Shown piece by piece: positions 1-6,889 of a stretch of DNA of 13,607 nt. Position numbers and translations under genes: made by a program. Below the pieces are notes generated by a model. That model saw only the letters and a list, made by a program, of their open reading frames with translations, was not told the DNA's origin and searched no databases. Each line of letters opens with the position of its first letter. Position 1 is the first letter of the stretch. Source of the DNA: JAAEEP01 sp035529155 (GTDB lineage Archaea; Thermoplasmatota; Thermoplasmata; Methanomassiliicoccales; JAAEEP01); NCBI GenBank assembly GCA_035529155.1, contig DATKXF010000147.1, positions 1-13,607 of the forward strand, written 5' to 3'.

Positions 1-2533
1 CACATATGTCCTCTATGATCGGGAAGTACCTGAGATCGAACACCTGACTTATATTGAGATCTAGGACCTCGTCGCTAATGTCCTGCAGGTCATCCCGATC
101 GGTCGCATCGGAACCCGTGCCGTTGTAGATCCTCGAGTCGAACTCAATCGCTACGAAAACGGGGCTGATCATTCCTCCGCCGAATCCCTCCACGATATCG
201 TTGACTCCCGTCTTGGATTCTGAGTCAGGCATGGTGCTTATCATGTCGTAGGAGGTGTCCAGGTTGGCCACCACGTAAATTGCTGGAAGAGAGATTATAA
301 TTGCCGCGATAACGAAGATCTTTGCGTGCTTGATAGAGGTGCGAGCGGTGCGTTCGAAGTACCTGTGCGACCACCTCGATATGCGGCTGGCCTTGGATGG
401 GTCCTCCTTCCTCTTCCTCACATAATCGATTGTAGTGGGCCAGAAGATCCTGTCCCCTAGGAGCATTATCAGCGAGGGCAGGAAGAACAGCGCGAACATG
501 AGGGCGATGAAGATGCCCATCGCGAGCGAGATGCCTATGGAGCTGACCATGCTGAAGCTGCAGACTGAAAGCACACCGAATCCAATCATCACGGTGAAAC
601 CGGAGGTGATGATCGATTCTCCCGCCCAGGTGACCGCCTCTATCACCGCCTCCTTCTTCTCCTTTCCGAGTACTCTCTCCTCCCGGTATCGCGAGAGGAT
701 GAAGATGCAGTAATCGCAGCCCGCGCCCAGCATGGTCACCATTACCAGAACGAGAACGTAGTTGGTGACCTCCATGACGTAGGTGGCAAGAAGGAATATT
801 CCCATGAGTGCTATGACCAGCGCCATCCCGATGATGGAGGGCGGTACTATTGACGAGACGATCGATCTGAAGAACAGCCCGATGAGGATGATGACCAGCA
901 TGATGCTGACCGGATCGATCTTCTCCATGTCCTCCATGGAAGATGTCTCTATATCGTAGGTGATACCGTCCACACCGGAAACAAGGACCTCGATGTCGGC
1001 AAGGAAGGCGGTCCTCTGTCTGATGATCTCCCTCACCTGCGGAATGTACTGGCTTCCATCCAGATACTTGCCGTCTGGCAGTTTGTCATAGGTGATGGTC
1101 ATCAGCATGGTGTCGTTGAACGGCACGTTCAGTATCATTTCGAGGATCCCATAGGGAATGGGAATCGGATAGTCGGCCAGTGAGGTGGTCAAGACCAACT
1201 CCATGGCCATCTGCCGGATCTGCTGATCCGTGACGTCGAGTCCCAGGCCGATGATCTCGAGGATCAGATCCTCGTCGACATCGCCCATGGTCTCGTGCGT
1301 GAGAATTATGATAGTATTATTGAAGGCTGTGGAGTTTGACCATTGATCCCAGCCCAAAGCGTATACAGCTTCCACCACTTCCGCTCCCGCTTTTGGGAGG
1401 GCATCGATCAGGGGCGGGACCAATTCCTCCACGAACTGCCTGACCTGGGTCATGTTAGGAGCCACATGCAGCGTCCAATTACCGCTGATCGAGATGGTGG
1501 TGTTGTCATCCCACTTCTGCTGGAATCCATGAATGAAGTCTTCGATAGGAGCCTTGAGGTCCGGTGGAACCTGTTCTAGGTAGGGTTGGATGAGGTCATC
1601 GACCACAGAGTGGCAAACCGCGTTCAAACGATACGGATCCAGGAAATCCAGGGGATCGAGCATATCGACGGTCCGGTTGAAGATGTCCCCCGCGATCGGC
1701 CAGAGGCTGGCGAGTCCAATATCCCTGAAGTATTGCTTTGCCTCCTCCCAGAATTCCGGGAAGGTCGAGTTTATTGAATGCTCCTCTCTGGCGAGTGGAC
1801 TGGCTACCAGCACCGGGTCGTCACTCGTGGAGTTCCAGGCAGCTGAGAAATCCTCATACCACATCCAGAACAGGTCCTGGAACTCGACGGAGATATTGGC
1901 TATTTCGAGCAGCATCTCGATCTCATCGCGCGTCGCTTCGTAGGCGAGCGAGTCGACCTCTGTGGTATTGAGATCGGGATCGATGTCATGGATCGCCATC
2001 CAGTTGAGCGTGAACGCGTCTGCGGAACCATAGAACATCAGCGCCGATTCGAATGTCGTGTTCCACAGCGCGGGGTACATCGAGGGCATCCCGAAGATGA
2101 GCATGGCCGTACCGTTTGCCAGCTTGTTGACCTCTACGATACCACTGAGCACGATATCCGTGTAATTGTCCAGTAGCGGGGTGTATATCGAAAGGACGGT
2201 GTTGTCTGGGATAACTTCGCTTTCCGCTATATCACTGGATATGTTGAAGATGACCTCCTTGAGATCCTGTCCTAGAACCGAGTTCTGCCCATCCCCCTTG
2301 AAAACGATGATGGTCGAGAATCCGTCCGTTGACATGTTGAAGTTGGCGTTGATATATTCCTGCGCCCTCATGGACTCCATGTCCTCGGGCGCCATTGCCA
2401 GCATATTGTACTCCACGGCTTCCATGACGCTCGGTGCAAAAGGGATAGCTATGGCGAGAACGATTATCCAGAACACAATGATCGCTTTGTACCGCTTTAC
2501 GATGAATTTGCCGATGTTGTTGAAGGTTCCCAC
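1..2533 (-). CDS. MMPL/RND-superfamily transporter, GTG start, C-terminus off window
   Basis: Reading from 2533 to the left edge gives about 844 open codons with no stop. Order seen: a cytoplasmic N-terminus, one membrane helix (about residues 17-32), a loop of about 500 residues, a block of about five helices (about 540-695), a basic cytoplasmic stretch, another helix (about 735-757) and the start of a second external domain. The helix block carries GAGCDYCIF (D607, Y608), the Asp-Tyr pair that relays protons in MmpL-type pumps. The first loop is rich in N-x-S/T sequons (about 16) and acidic residues, fitting an external glycosylated domain. GTG at 2533 is chosen because an in-frame TGA lies five codons upstream and GGAGG sits 6 bases before it. 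Known relatives export lipids or other hydrophobic molecules by proton motive force; the substrate here is unknown. The second helix block is missing because of the window edge. Confidence 0.9.
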   Translation of the reverse strand, partial: MGTFNNIGKFIVKRYKAIIVFWIIVLAIAIPFAPSVMEAVEYNMLAMAPEDMESMRAQEYINANFNMSTDGFSTIIVFKGDGQNSVLGQDLKEVIFNISSDIAESEVIPDNTVLSIYTPLLDNYTDIVLSGIVEVNKLANGTAMLIFGMPSMYPALWNTTFESALMFYGSADAFTLNWMAIHDIDPDLNTTEVDSLAYEATRDEIEMLLEIANISVEFQDLFWMWYEDFSAAWNSTSDDPVLVASPLAREEHSINSTFPEFWEEAKQYFRDIGLASLWPIAGDIFNRTVDMLDPLDFLDPYRLNAVCHSVVDDLIQPYLEQVPPDLKAPIEDFIHGFQQKWDDNTTISISGNWTLHVAPNMTQVRQFVEELVPPLIDALPKAGAEVVEAVYALGWDQWSNSTAFNNTIIILTHETMGDVDEDLILEIIGLGLDVTDQQIRQMAMELVLTTSLADYPIPIPYGILEMILNVPFNDTMLMTITYDKLPDGKYLDGSQYIPQVREIIRQRTAFLADIEVLVSGVDGITYDIETSSMEDMEKIDPVSIMLVIILIGLFFRSIVSSIVPPSIIGMALVIALMGIFLLATYVMEVTNYVLVLVMVTMLGAGCDYCIFILSRYREERVLGKEKKEAVIEAVTWAGESIITSGFTVMIGFGVLSVCSFSMVSSIGISLAMGIFIALMFALFFLPSLIMLLGDRIFWPTTIDYVRKRKEDPSKASRISRWSHRYFERTARTSIKHAKIFVIAAIIISLPAIYVVANLDTSYDMISTMPDSESKTGVNDIVEGFGGGMISPVFVAIEFDSRIYNGTGSDATDRDDLQDISDEVLDLNISQVFDLRYFPIIEDIC

Positions 2534-2539
2534 TTTTCC

Positions 2540-2544
2540 CCTCC
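2540..2544 (-). promoter_or_regulatory. Shine-Dalgarno site of the MMPL gene
   Basis: GGAGG on the minus strand, 6 bases before the GTG at 2533. With the in-frame TGA at 2548-2546 it fixes GTG as the start; the ATG at 2588 is in another frame. Confidence 0.75.
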
Positions 2545-2592
2545 CTCACCTGTCCAGCTTTCTGATTCGGGAGGGTTGACGATTTCATACTA

Positions 2593-2600
2593 AATTAATA
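2593..2600 (-). promoter_or_regulatory. TATA-like box for the MMPL gene
   Basis: An AT-rich element (ATATTAATTT on the minus strand) lies about 60 bases before the GTG. Normal archaeal spacing would start transcription near 2570, leaving a leader of about 35 bases that includes the Shine-Dalgarno site. The rest of the 238-base gap up to 2771 shows no gene I can support. Confidence 0.4.
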
Positions 2601-2771
2601 TGTCCTTTTGAATTTCATAGATGAATCGGAGGAGTTCGAAAGTCGATCAGCCTTCAGTGATCACTGTCAATACAACATGCTGGAAAGGGAAAAATCGAAC
2701 TCCATATGTTGGGTTATGTTAACACGTATCACACAAAATGCAAATTCACAGTCGATGTTCACCAATCCACC

Positions 2772-3899
2772 ATGTTCTCCAACAGGATCACTTCTGTCAA
2801 CCCCTCTGGAGTGAGGGAGATCTTCGAACTCGTGGGCGGAGACGCGATCAATCTGGGATTAGGGGAACCGGATTTCGAACCTCCCAAAGTCGCCAAGGAG
2901 GCATTGAAAAGCGCCTTGGACATGGGAATGAACAAGTACGGTCCCACCATAGGTCTCAGGCCACTGAGGGAGTCGGTGGCCTCCTACCTGGGAAGATATT
3001 GCGAAGGGATCATCTCCTCCAACGTAGTGATCACATCAGGGGCGACCGAAGCCCTCCTGGTAATCAGTCAATCGTTGTATAATCCTGGCGACGAGGTGCT
3101 CATACCTGAGCCCGGATTCGTGCTCTATCACCCTCATGCCGTGCTCGCTGGAGCGAAACCGATCACGTACGGTCTGAGCGAGGAGAGTGGGTTCGAGCCA
3201 GATATTGATGAGATTCAGGAGAAGATCACCGGGAAGACCAAGGCAATTGTGGTGAACAGCCCTTCCAATCCCACGGGCGGGGTTATATCCCGGGAGACAT
3301 TCAACGCCTTGGCAGAGATCGCATCTGACAACGGCATTTATATCATCTCCGACGAGGTGTATGACAATTACATCTACGAGGGGGAGCACTTCTCATTCTG
3401 CGAACATCTTGATAACGCCATAGTGGTCAACTCATTCTCCAAGTCAATGGCCACCACGGGATGGCGGATTGGATATCTGGTCACGAATGACGAGGCGGTC
3501 AAGCAGATATCGAAGATGCACTACTACACCATAGCATGTCCCCCAACACCTATCCAGTATGCGGTGAATATCGCCATGCCCCACATGATGGAATTCTTGG
3601 AGGAGATTGTCCCCGTTTTCGACAGCCGCAGGAAGAAGATGGTATCGATGCTCAACGAGATACCCGGGTTCAAGTGCGACCTGCCCAAGGGATCTATATT
3701 CGCATTTCCATCCTACGACATGGACATTCCCTCCATGGAACTAGCAAAGGCGATCGCGTCCCAGGGAGTGATAACATCTCCTGGCATTGCTTTTGGCACT
3801 AGGGGTGAGGGGCATCTTCGTTTCTCCTATGCTGCATCAGAGGAGGACATCGAGAAAGGCCTGATGATCGTCAAGGATGTTGTGGAGACCCTCTGCTAG
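2772..3899 (+). CDS. class I/II PLP-dependent aminotransferase, probably aspartate aminotransferase
   Basis: A 375-residue fold-type I aminotransferase that moves an amino group between an amino acid and a 2-oxo acid with pyridoxal phosphate; cytoplasmic. Visible signatures: INLGLGEPDF near the N-terminus, NSPSNPTGG (N166), SDEVYD (D194 binding the PLP nitrogen, Y197), the PLP-lysine motif NSFSKSMATTGWRIGYL (K224) and the C-terminal substrate arginine in LRFSYA (R350). The whole chain resembles Methanocaldococcus MJ0001, annotated as aspartate aminotransferase. The start at 2772 (MFSNRITSVNPSGVREIF) aligns with the usual family N-terminus; an in-frame ATG at 2706 would add 22 residues lacking family character. 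No clear Shine-Dalgarno is seen at either start. Aspartate as substrate is by resemblance; other amino acids are possible. Set apart from the next gene by 126 bases. Confidence 0.9.
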   Translation: MFSNRITSVNPSGVREIFELVGGDAINLGLGEPDFEPPKVAKEALKSALDMGMNKYGPTIGLRPLRESVASYLGRYCEGIISSNVVITSGATEALLVISQSLYNPGDEVLIPEPGFVLYHPHAVLAGAKPITYGLSEESGFEPDIDEIQEKITGKTKAIVVNSPSNPTGGVISRETFNALAEIASDNGIYIISDEVYDNYIYEGEHFSFCEHLDNAIVVNSFSKSMATTGWRIGYLVTNDEAVKQISKMHYYTIACPPTPIQYAVNIAMPHMMEFLEEIVPVFDSRRKKMVSMLNEIPGFKCDLPKGSIFAFPSYDMDIPSMELAKAIASQGVITSPGIAFGTRGEGHLRFSYAASEEDIEKGLMIVKDVVETLC

Positions 3900-4010
3900 T
3901 CCATTCCGATCGCGGGACAAATTACTATTACGTGTGTCACTTTCTAGGCAGTCGCAGATTTCAATCCGAATGAGTAATTTGGATTCATGCCTGAGAATTG
4001 TGGGTCAAAG

Positions 4011-4015
4011 GGAGG
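4011..4015 (+). promoter_or_regulatory. Shine-Dalgarno site deciding the start of the 4026 gene
   Basis: GGAGG lies 10 bases before ATG 4026. An in-frame ATG at 3987 has no comparable site, so 4026 is preferred. The remaining gap from 3900 shows only AT-rich stretches (for example near 3918-3930) that could hold a promoter. Confidence 0.5.
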
Positions 4016-4025
4016 AATCACGAAT

Positions 4026-4526
4026 ATGAACGGAAACGATGGCCAAGAGGATATAGTGGATTTCGGAGAGATAATCGATCAGGAAGCGGAGAAGATCATC
4101 TTCGAGAAGAATCACGAACGGACTGTTGCCCTGGGCGACCTTTGGTTCTCCCTGATGAGCGAGAAGGTGATGGAGTCCGATGCACCTATTGAGAAGAAGC
4201 TCGAGATAATGTTCGTAATGGCGACAAACTCACTCCTGGATCTTATCATGGGTTCCCAGCCGGGGGAGGTCGCCCTTCTGGTAGCCAAGAACCTGGATGA
4301 ATATCTACGGGTCGCCCTTGTGAACCGCAAGTACGGAACGGACCTGATGAAGGTCTTCCAGGACGAGTTCTTCCAGGAATATGGCAGTGAGTTCGAGACC
4401 GATGAGGAACTTGACTGTGCCCTCGAGACCTTCGAGACCAACTGGTGGAACACCAAGCGAGAAGAGCTGGAGAACAAGAGCCCTAACCGAGCCGTCAAGG
4501 AGATCACTGAGGAATACAATCTCTGA
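4026..4526 (+). CDS. uncharacterised acidic helical protein
   Basis: A 166-residue protein (179 if the ATG at 3987 is used) that I do not recognise. It is acidic, with no signal peptide or membrane span, so probably cytoplasmic, and most of it looks alpha-helical. A moderately hydrophobic centre (KLEIMFVMATNSLLDLIMG) is followed by VALLVAKNLDEYLRVALVN and an acidic, aromatic tail containing ETNWW. No cysteine clusters, nucleotide-binding loops or HTH are evident. Codon use and open length match the neighbouring genes, supporting a real CDS. It ends 48 bases before mevalonate kinase on the same strand, so the two may be co-transcribed; a functional link is not shown. Confidence 0.75.
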   Translation: MNGNDGQEDIVDFGEIIDQEAEKIIFEKNHERTVALGDLWFSLMSEKVMESDAPIEKKLEIMFVMATNSLLDLIMGSQPGEVALLVAKNLDEYLRVALVNRKYGTDLMKVFQDEFFQEYGSEFETDEELDCALETFETNWWNTKREELENKSPNRAVKEITEEYNL

Positions 4527-4574
4527 TTAGACGATGACAAATCGTTTTAGGTTCAGGGACCGTTCGGGTCTTAG

Positions 4575-5498
4575 ATGGTCATAACCTCAGCACCCGGGAA
4601 GCTCATTCTTCTGGGCGAGCACGCCGTTGTGTTTGGCATGCCCGCGATAGCAGTGGCGATAGATCTCAGGCTGAGATGTATCGCAACACCATCCATCGAG
4701 TTCACGATCAACGGTAAGTTGATGGACACTGCCTACCGATCGTACATCAATGCAGCGATGGACAAGGTTTGGATGGGCGATCCGATATCCATACAGACCT
4801 TCTCCAGTCTCCCTTCCGGTTCGGGTTTGGGATCCTCGGCTGCCGTTACGACAGCTACCCTGGCGGCCCTCATGCAGCTCAGGAGCGGTTTCGATCAGCC
4901 CACGGTGGCACGGCTGGGTTTCGAAGTCGAGTCCGAGGTTCAGGGGAGGGCCAGCCCCATTGATACATCGGTAAGCACTCACGGTCACGGTATCTTCGTC
5001 AACCGCAAGAAGGGGAAGGACCATCTTTGGACGATAAGAAGGGACGAGAGGTTGTGGCACATACACCATCTGGGAGTTCCTGAACTGACCATAGTTGTTG
5101 GTTACACCGGAATCCATGCCCCCACAGGTCCGCTGGTGGACATGGTGAAGATGAGGGTGGAGGAACACACCTGGGCGAGAGAGGCCATCGAACGGATCGG
5201 AGAGATATCCCTCGAAGGCATGAAAGCTCTCAAGAGAAATGATCCGGAGACGCTGGGAGAACTCATGACGGAGGATCACTCCCTTCTCTCTAAGCTGGGG
5301 GTCTCCTCCCCAGAGCTCGATGCCCTCGTGGAGGCGGCATTGCCCCATTCGTACGGTGCCAAGCTCACCGGGGCTGGAGGAGGTGGGAGCATGATCGCCC
5401 TAACGGCTGAGGCTGAGAAGGTATGCAAGGCCATTGAAGAAAAAGGCGGTGAACCGATCGTCGTCCATACCGGAGTGCCAGGCGTCAGGCTGGAATAG
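4575..5498 (+). CDS. mvk: mevalonate kinase (GHMP kinase)
   Basis: Phosphorylates mevalonate to 5-phosphomevalonate with ATP, the first kinase step toward isopentenyl diphosphate and so toward archaeal lipid chains. The 307 residues fit the compact archaeal form. All three GHMP motifs are present: SAPGKLILLGEHAVVFG at the N-terminus (K9), the ATP loop SLPSGSGLGSSAA (about 78-90), and the C-terminal glycine motif KLTGAGGGGSMIAL (about 263-276). The mevalonate kinase signature EVESEVQGRASPIDTSVSTHG supplies the expected catalytic E119 and D130, separating it from homoserine or phosphomevalonate kinases. Start 4575 places APGK where the family has it. No Shine-Dalgarno is visible; a weak T-rich element at about 4543-4550 lies 25-30 bases upstream, so a leaderless transcript or co-transcription with the 4026 gene are both possible. 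It faces geranylgeranyl reductase tail to tail, 22 bases apart. Confidence 0.93.
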   Translation: MVITSAPGKLILLGEHAVVFGMPAIAVAIDLRLRCIATPSIEFTINGKLMDTAYRSYINAAMDKVWMGDPISIQTFSSLPSGSGLGSSAAVTTATLAALMQLRSGFDQPTVARLGFEVESEVQGRASPIDTSVSTHGHGIFVNRKKGKDHLWTIRRDERLWHIHHLGVPELTIVVGYTGIHAPTGPLVDMVKMRVEEHTWAREAIERIGEISLEGMKALKRNDPETLGELMTEDHSLLSKLGVSSPELDALVEAALPHSYGAKLTGAGGGGSMIALTAEAEKVCKAIEEKGGEPIVVHTGVPGVRLE

Positions 5499-5520
5499 GA
5501 CGCGATCGGCTTTTAGGGGT

Positions 5521-6708
5521 TCAGATGAACTCTTCGAAATCCTTCACGAGATCTGGAAGCTCTTCCTTGATCACCTTCAGGATGTTGTAGACGGACATCT
5601 TGTCAACCCCCACCTCGGCAAGGGTCTCGATGACTAGATCGAATTGCTCATCGGTGATGGTTATGAGCTTCTCTTTCGCCATCCAGTCGCGCCACAGCTT
5701 GTTCTCGAGCCTGTCGCGCCAGAGTGATTCGTACTCCTGGAAGAACTCCTTGCTGAAGTCATTGGCCTCCAGGGCCTTAGCGGCCACCTTTCCGGCGTAC
5801 ATGCCGGAGAGGCATGCATGGGCTATGCCGCCCCCGGTGATAGGGTCGATGAGCCTTGCGGCGTCTCCCACCAGCATCATGCCGTCCATGACGGTCTCGT
5901 CGAGCGGGTGTGAGACGGACACCGCGCCGCTCACGGCCTCCAACGGCTGGCCTTTGGCGAAGCGCTCGTTGTCCTTGATGAACTTGTCCAGGTATCCCTT
6001 GACCTCTCCCGGCTTCTTGAGTTGAGAGAGGAGGATGCCCAATCCTACGTTAGCAGTGTCCTCGTCCTTGGGGAATACCCAAACATAGCCTCCGGGCGCG
6101 GCGCTGCCGATGAAGAACTCGCAGTACATGTGCTCGATATCTATCCCAGTGAGCCTGTACTGGAAGCAGGTGGTGATGTCGCTCTGCTTGAGGCTGGTGT
6201 CCAAACCCGCCCATCTGGCGACCTGTGACTCGAATCCATCGGCGGCGATCACACACTTGGCCTCTATTGCCAAGGGCTCACCGTAGCTGGAAGCGGTAAC
6301 ACCGACGACCTTCTCGCCCTCTTTCACCACCCCGGTGGCCAAGGTCTTGAGCATGATCTCCGCCCCAGCTCTTGCCGCGTTGGCGGCCATGGCCTTATCG
6401 AAGAGGTGGCGTTCCAGAACCAATCCCACCTCGTTGCCGGCCATCTTCTCATCGACGTAGAATGAGCTTCCAGAGGGCGAGACCAGTTTGGCTCCATCGA
6501 CCTCTTTGGCGATCCACTTCTTGTCCATGGGGACCTTGATCTCCTCGAACCAGGCGCGCGATACGCCCTCGGCACATCTAACGGGGGACCCGATCTCCTG
6601 GCGCTTCTCGATGAGCAATACGTCAGCTCCAGCCTCCGCCGCGTGGCGGGCGGCCAAGCTTCCGCCAGGTCCTCCTCCGACCACCAGGACATCGCACTTG
6701 CGCTTCAT
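5521..6708 (-). CDS. digeranylgeranylglycerophospholipid reductase (geranylgeranyl reductase family)
   Basis: A flavoprotein that saturates the geranylgeranyl double bonds of archaeal ether lipids, acting at the cytoplasmic face of the membrane. The 395 residues match the family. Seen: N-terminal FAD Rossmann motif VVGGGPGGSLAA (GGGPGG at 11-16) followed by the acidic LLIEK, the family segment GSPVRCAEGVS (C45, corresponding to the conserved redox cysteine of characterised relatives), APGGYVWVFPK (204-214, the lipid-pocket YxWxFP motif), and the second FAD site GDAARLIDPITGGG (281-294). It is the last gene of a three-gene operon: its ATG overlaps the ferredoxin stop as ATGA, and GGAGG within the ferredoxin gene lies 7 bases before it. 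The Methanosarcina acetivorans enzyme is known to work with a ferredoxin, which fits this order. A related reductase of other prenyl substrates cannot be excluded. Confidence 0.93.
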   Translation of the reverse strand: MKRKCDVLVVGGGPGGSLAARHAAEAGADVLLIEKRQEIGSPVRCAEGVSRAWFEEIKVPMDKKWIAKEVDGAKLVSPSGSSFYVDEKMAGNEVGLVLERHLFDKAMAANAARAGAEIMLKTLATGVVKEGEKVVGVTASSYGEPLAIEAKCVIAADGFESQVARWAGLDTSLKQSDITTCFQYRLTGIDIEHMYCEFFIGSAAPGGYVWVFPKDEDTANVGLGILLSQLKKPGEVKGYLDKFIKDNERFAKGQPLEAVSGAVSVSHPLDETVMDGMMLVGDAARLIDPITGGGIAHACLSGMYAGKVAAKALEANDFSKEFFQEYESLWRDRLENKLWRDWMAKEKLITITDEQFDLVIETLAEVGVDKMSVYNILKVIKEELPDLVKDFEEFI

Positions 6709-6878
6709 GTTTCGGCCTCCATCTCAAGAGCCCCTACGGGGCATACCTTCACGCAGCGCCCGCAGCGGTTGCAGGCGTCCGTGAACAAGGGAATGGTATC
6801 GTTCAGGAAAACGGCATTCTTGGGGCAGGAGCCCACGCAAGCGGCGCAGTGCATGCACATCTCAACTGTTACTATCAT
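6705..6878 (-). CDS. small 2[4Fe-4S] ferredoxin
   Basis: A 57-residue protein with two complete CxxCxxCxxxC(P) motifs: CMHCAACVGSCPKNAVF and CNRCGRCVKVCPVGALEM. Eight cysteines in this spacing ligate two low-potential [4Fe-4S] clusters. It is a soluble electron carrier, short but complete. GAGGT, overlapping the stop codon of the upstream radical SAM gene, lies 6 bases before the ATG, and its own stop overlaps the reductase ATG, so translation looks coupled on both sides. Placement between two reductant-requiring lipid enzymes suggests it supplies electrons to one or both; that is inference, helped by the known need of a methanogen geranylgeranyl reductase for ferredoxin. It could also be a small subunit binding one partner tightly. 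Confidence 0.92.
   Translation of the reverse strand: MIVTVEMCMHCAACVGSCPKNAVFLNDTIPLFTDACNRCGRCVKVCPVGALEMEAET
6716..6720 (-). promoter_or_regulatory. Shine-Dalgarno site of the geranylgeranyl reductase
   Basis: GGAGG on the minus strand within the end of the ferredoxin gene, 7 bases before the reductase ATG at 6708. It supports this start and translational coupling. Confidence 0.7.
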
Positions 6879-6884
6879 TCTAAT

Positions 6885-6889
6885 ACCTC
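6885..6889 (-). promoter_or_regulatory. Shine-Dalgarno site of the ferredoxin
   Basis: GAGGT on the minus strand overlaps the radical SAM stop codon and lies 6 bases before the ferredoxin ATG at 6878. This supports a real gene despite its small size. Confidence 0.65.

Noticed and set aside
2232..2588. Open frame of 118 codons on the minus strand with an ATG at 2588
   Set aside because: It overlaps the start of the MMPL gene in another frame, and its translation is rich in His, Arg and Gln with no domain. The MMPL frame continues for over 800 codons with clear family features.
2706..2771. A 22-residue N-terminal extension of the aminotransferase
   Set aside because: The added residues show no family character, and the start at 2772 matches the usual N-terminus of close relatives. 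Not excluded by the sequence alone.
3987..4025. A 13-residue extension of the uncharacterised gene from ATG 3987
   Set aside because: No ribosome site precedes 3987, whereas GGAGG precedes ATG 4026.
4587..5348. Long antisense open frame of 253 codons opposite mevalonate kinase
   Set aside because: Antisense shadow of a strongly coding gene; composition is non-protein-like and there are no motifs.
5499..5520. Possible terminator between mevalonate kinase and the reductase
   Set aside because: Only a short TTTT run and no convincing hairpin in 22 bases.
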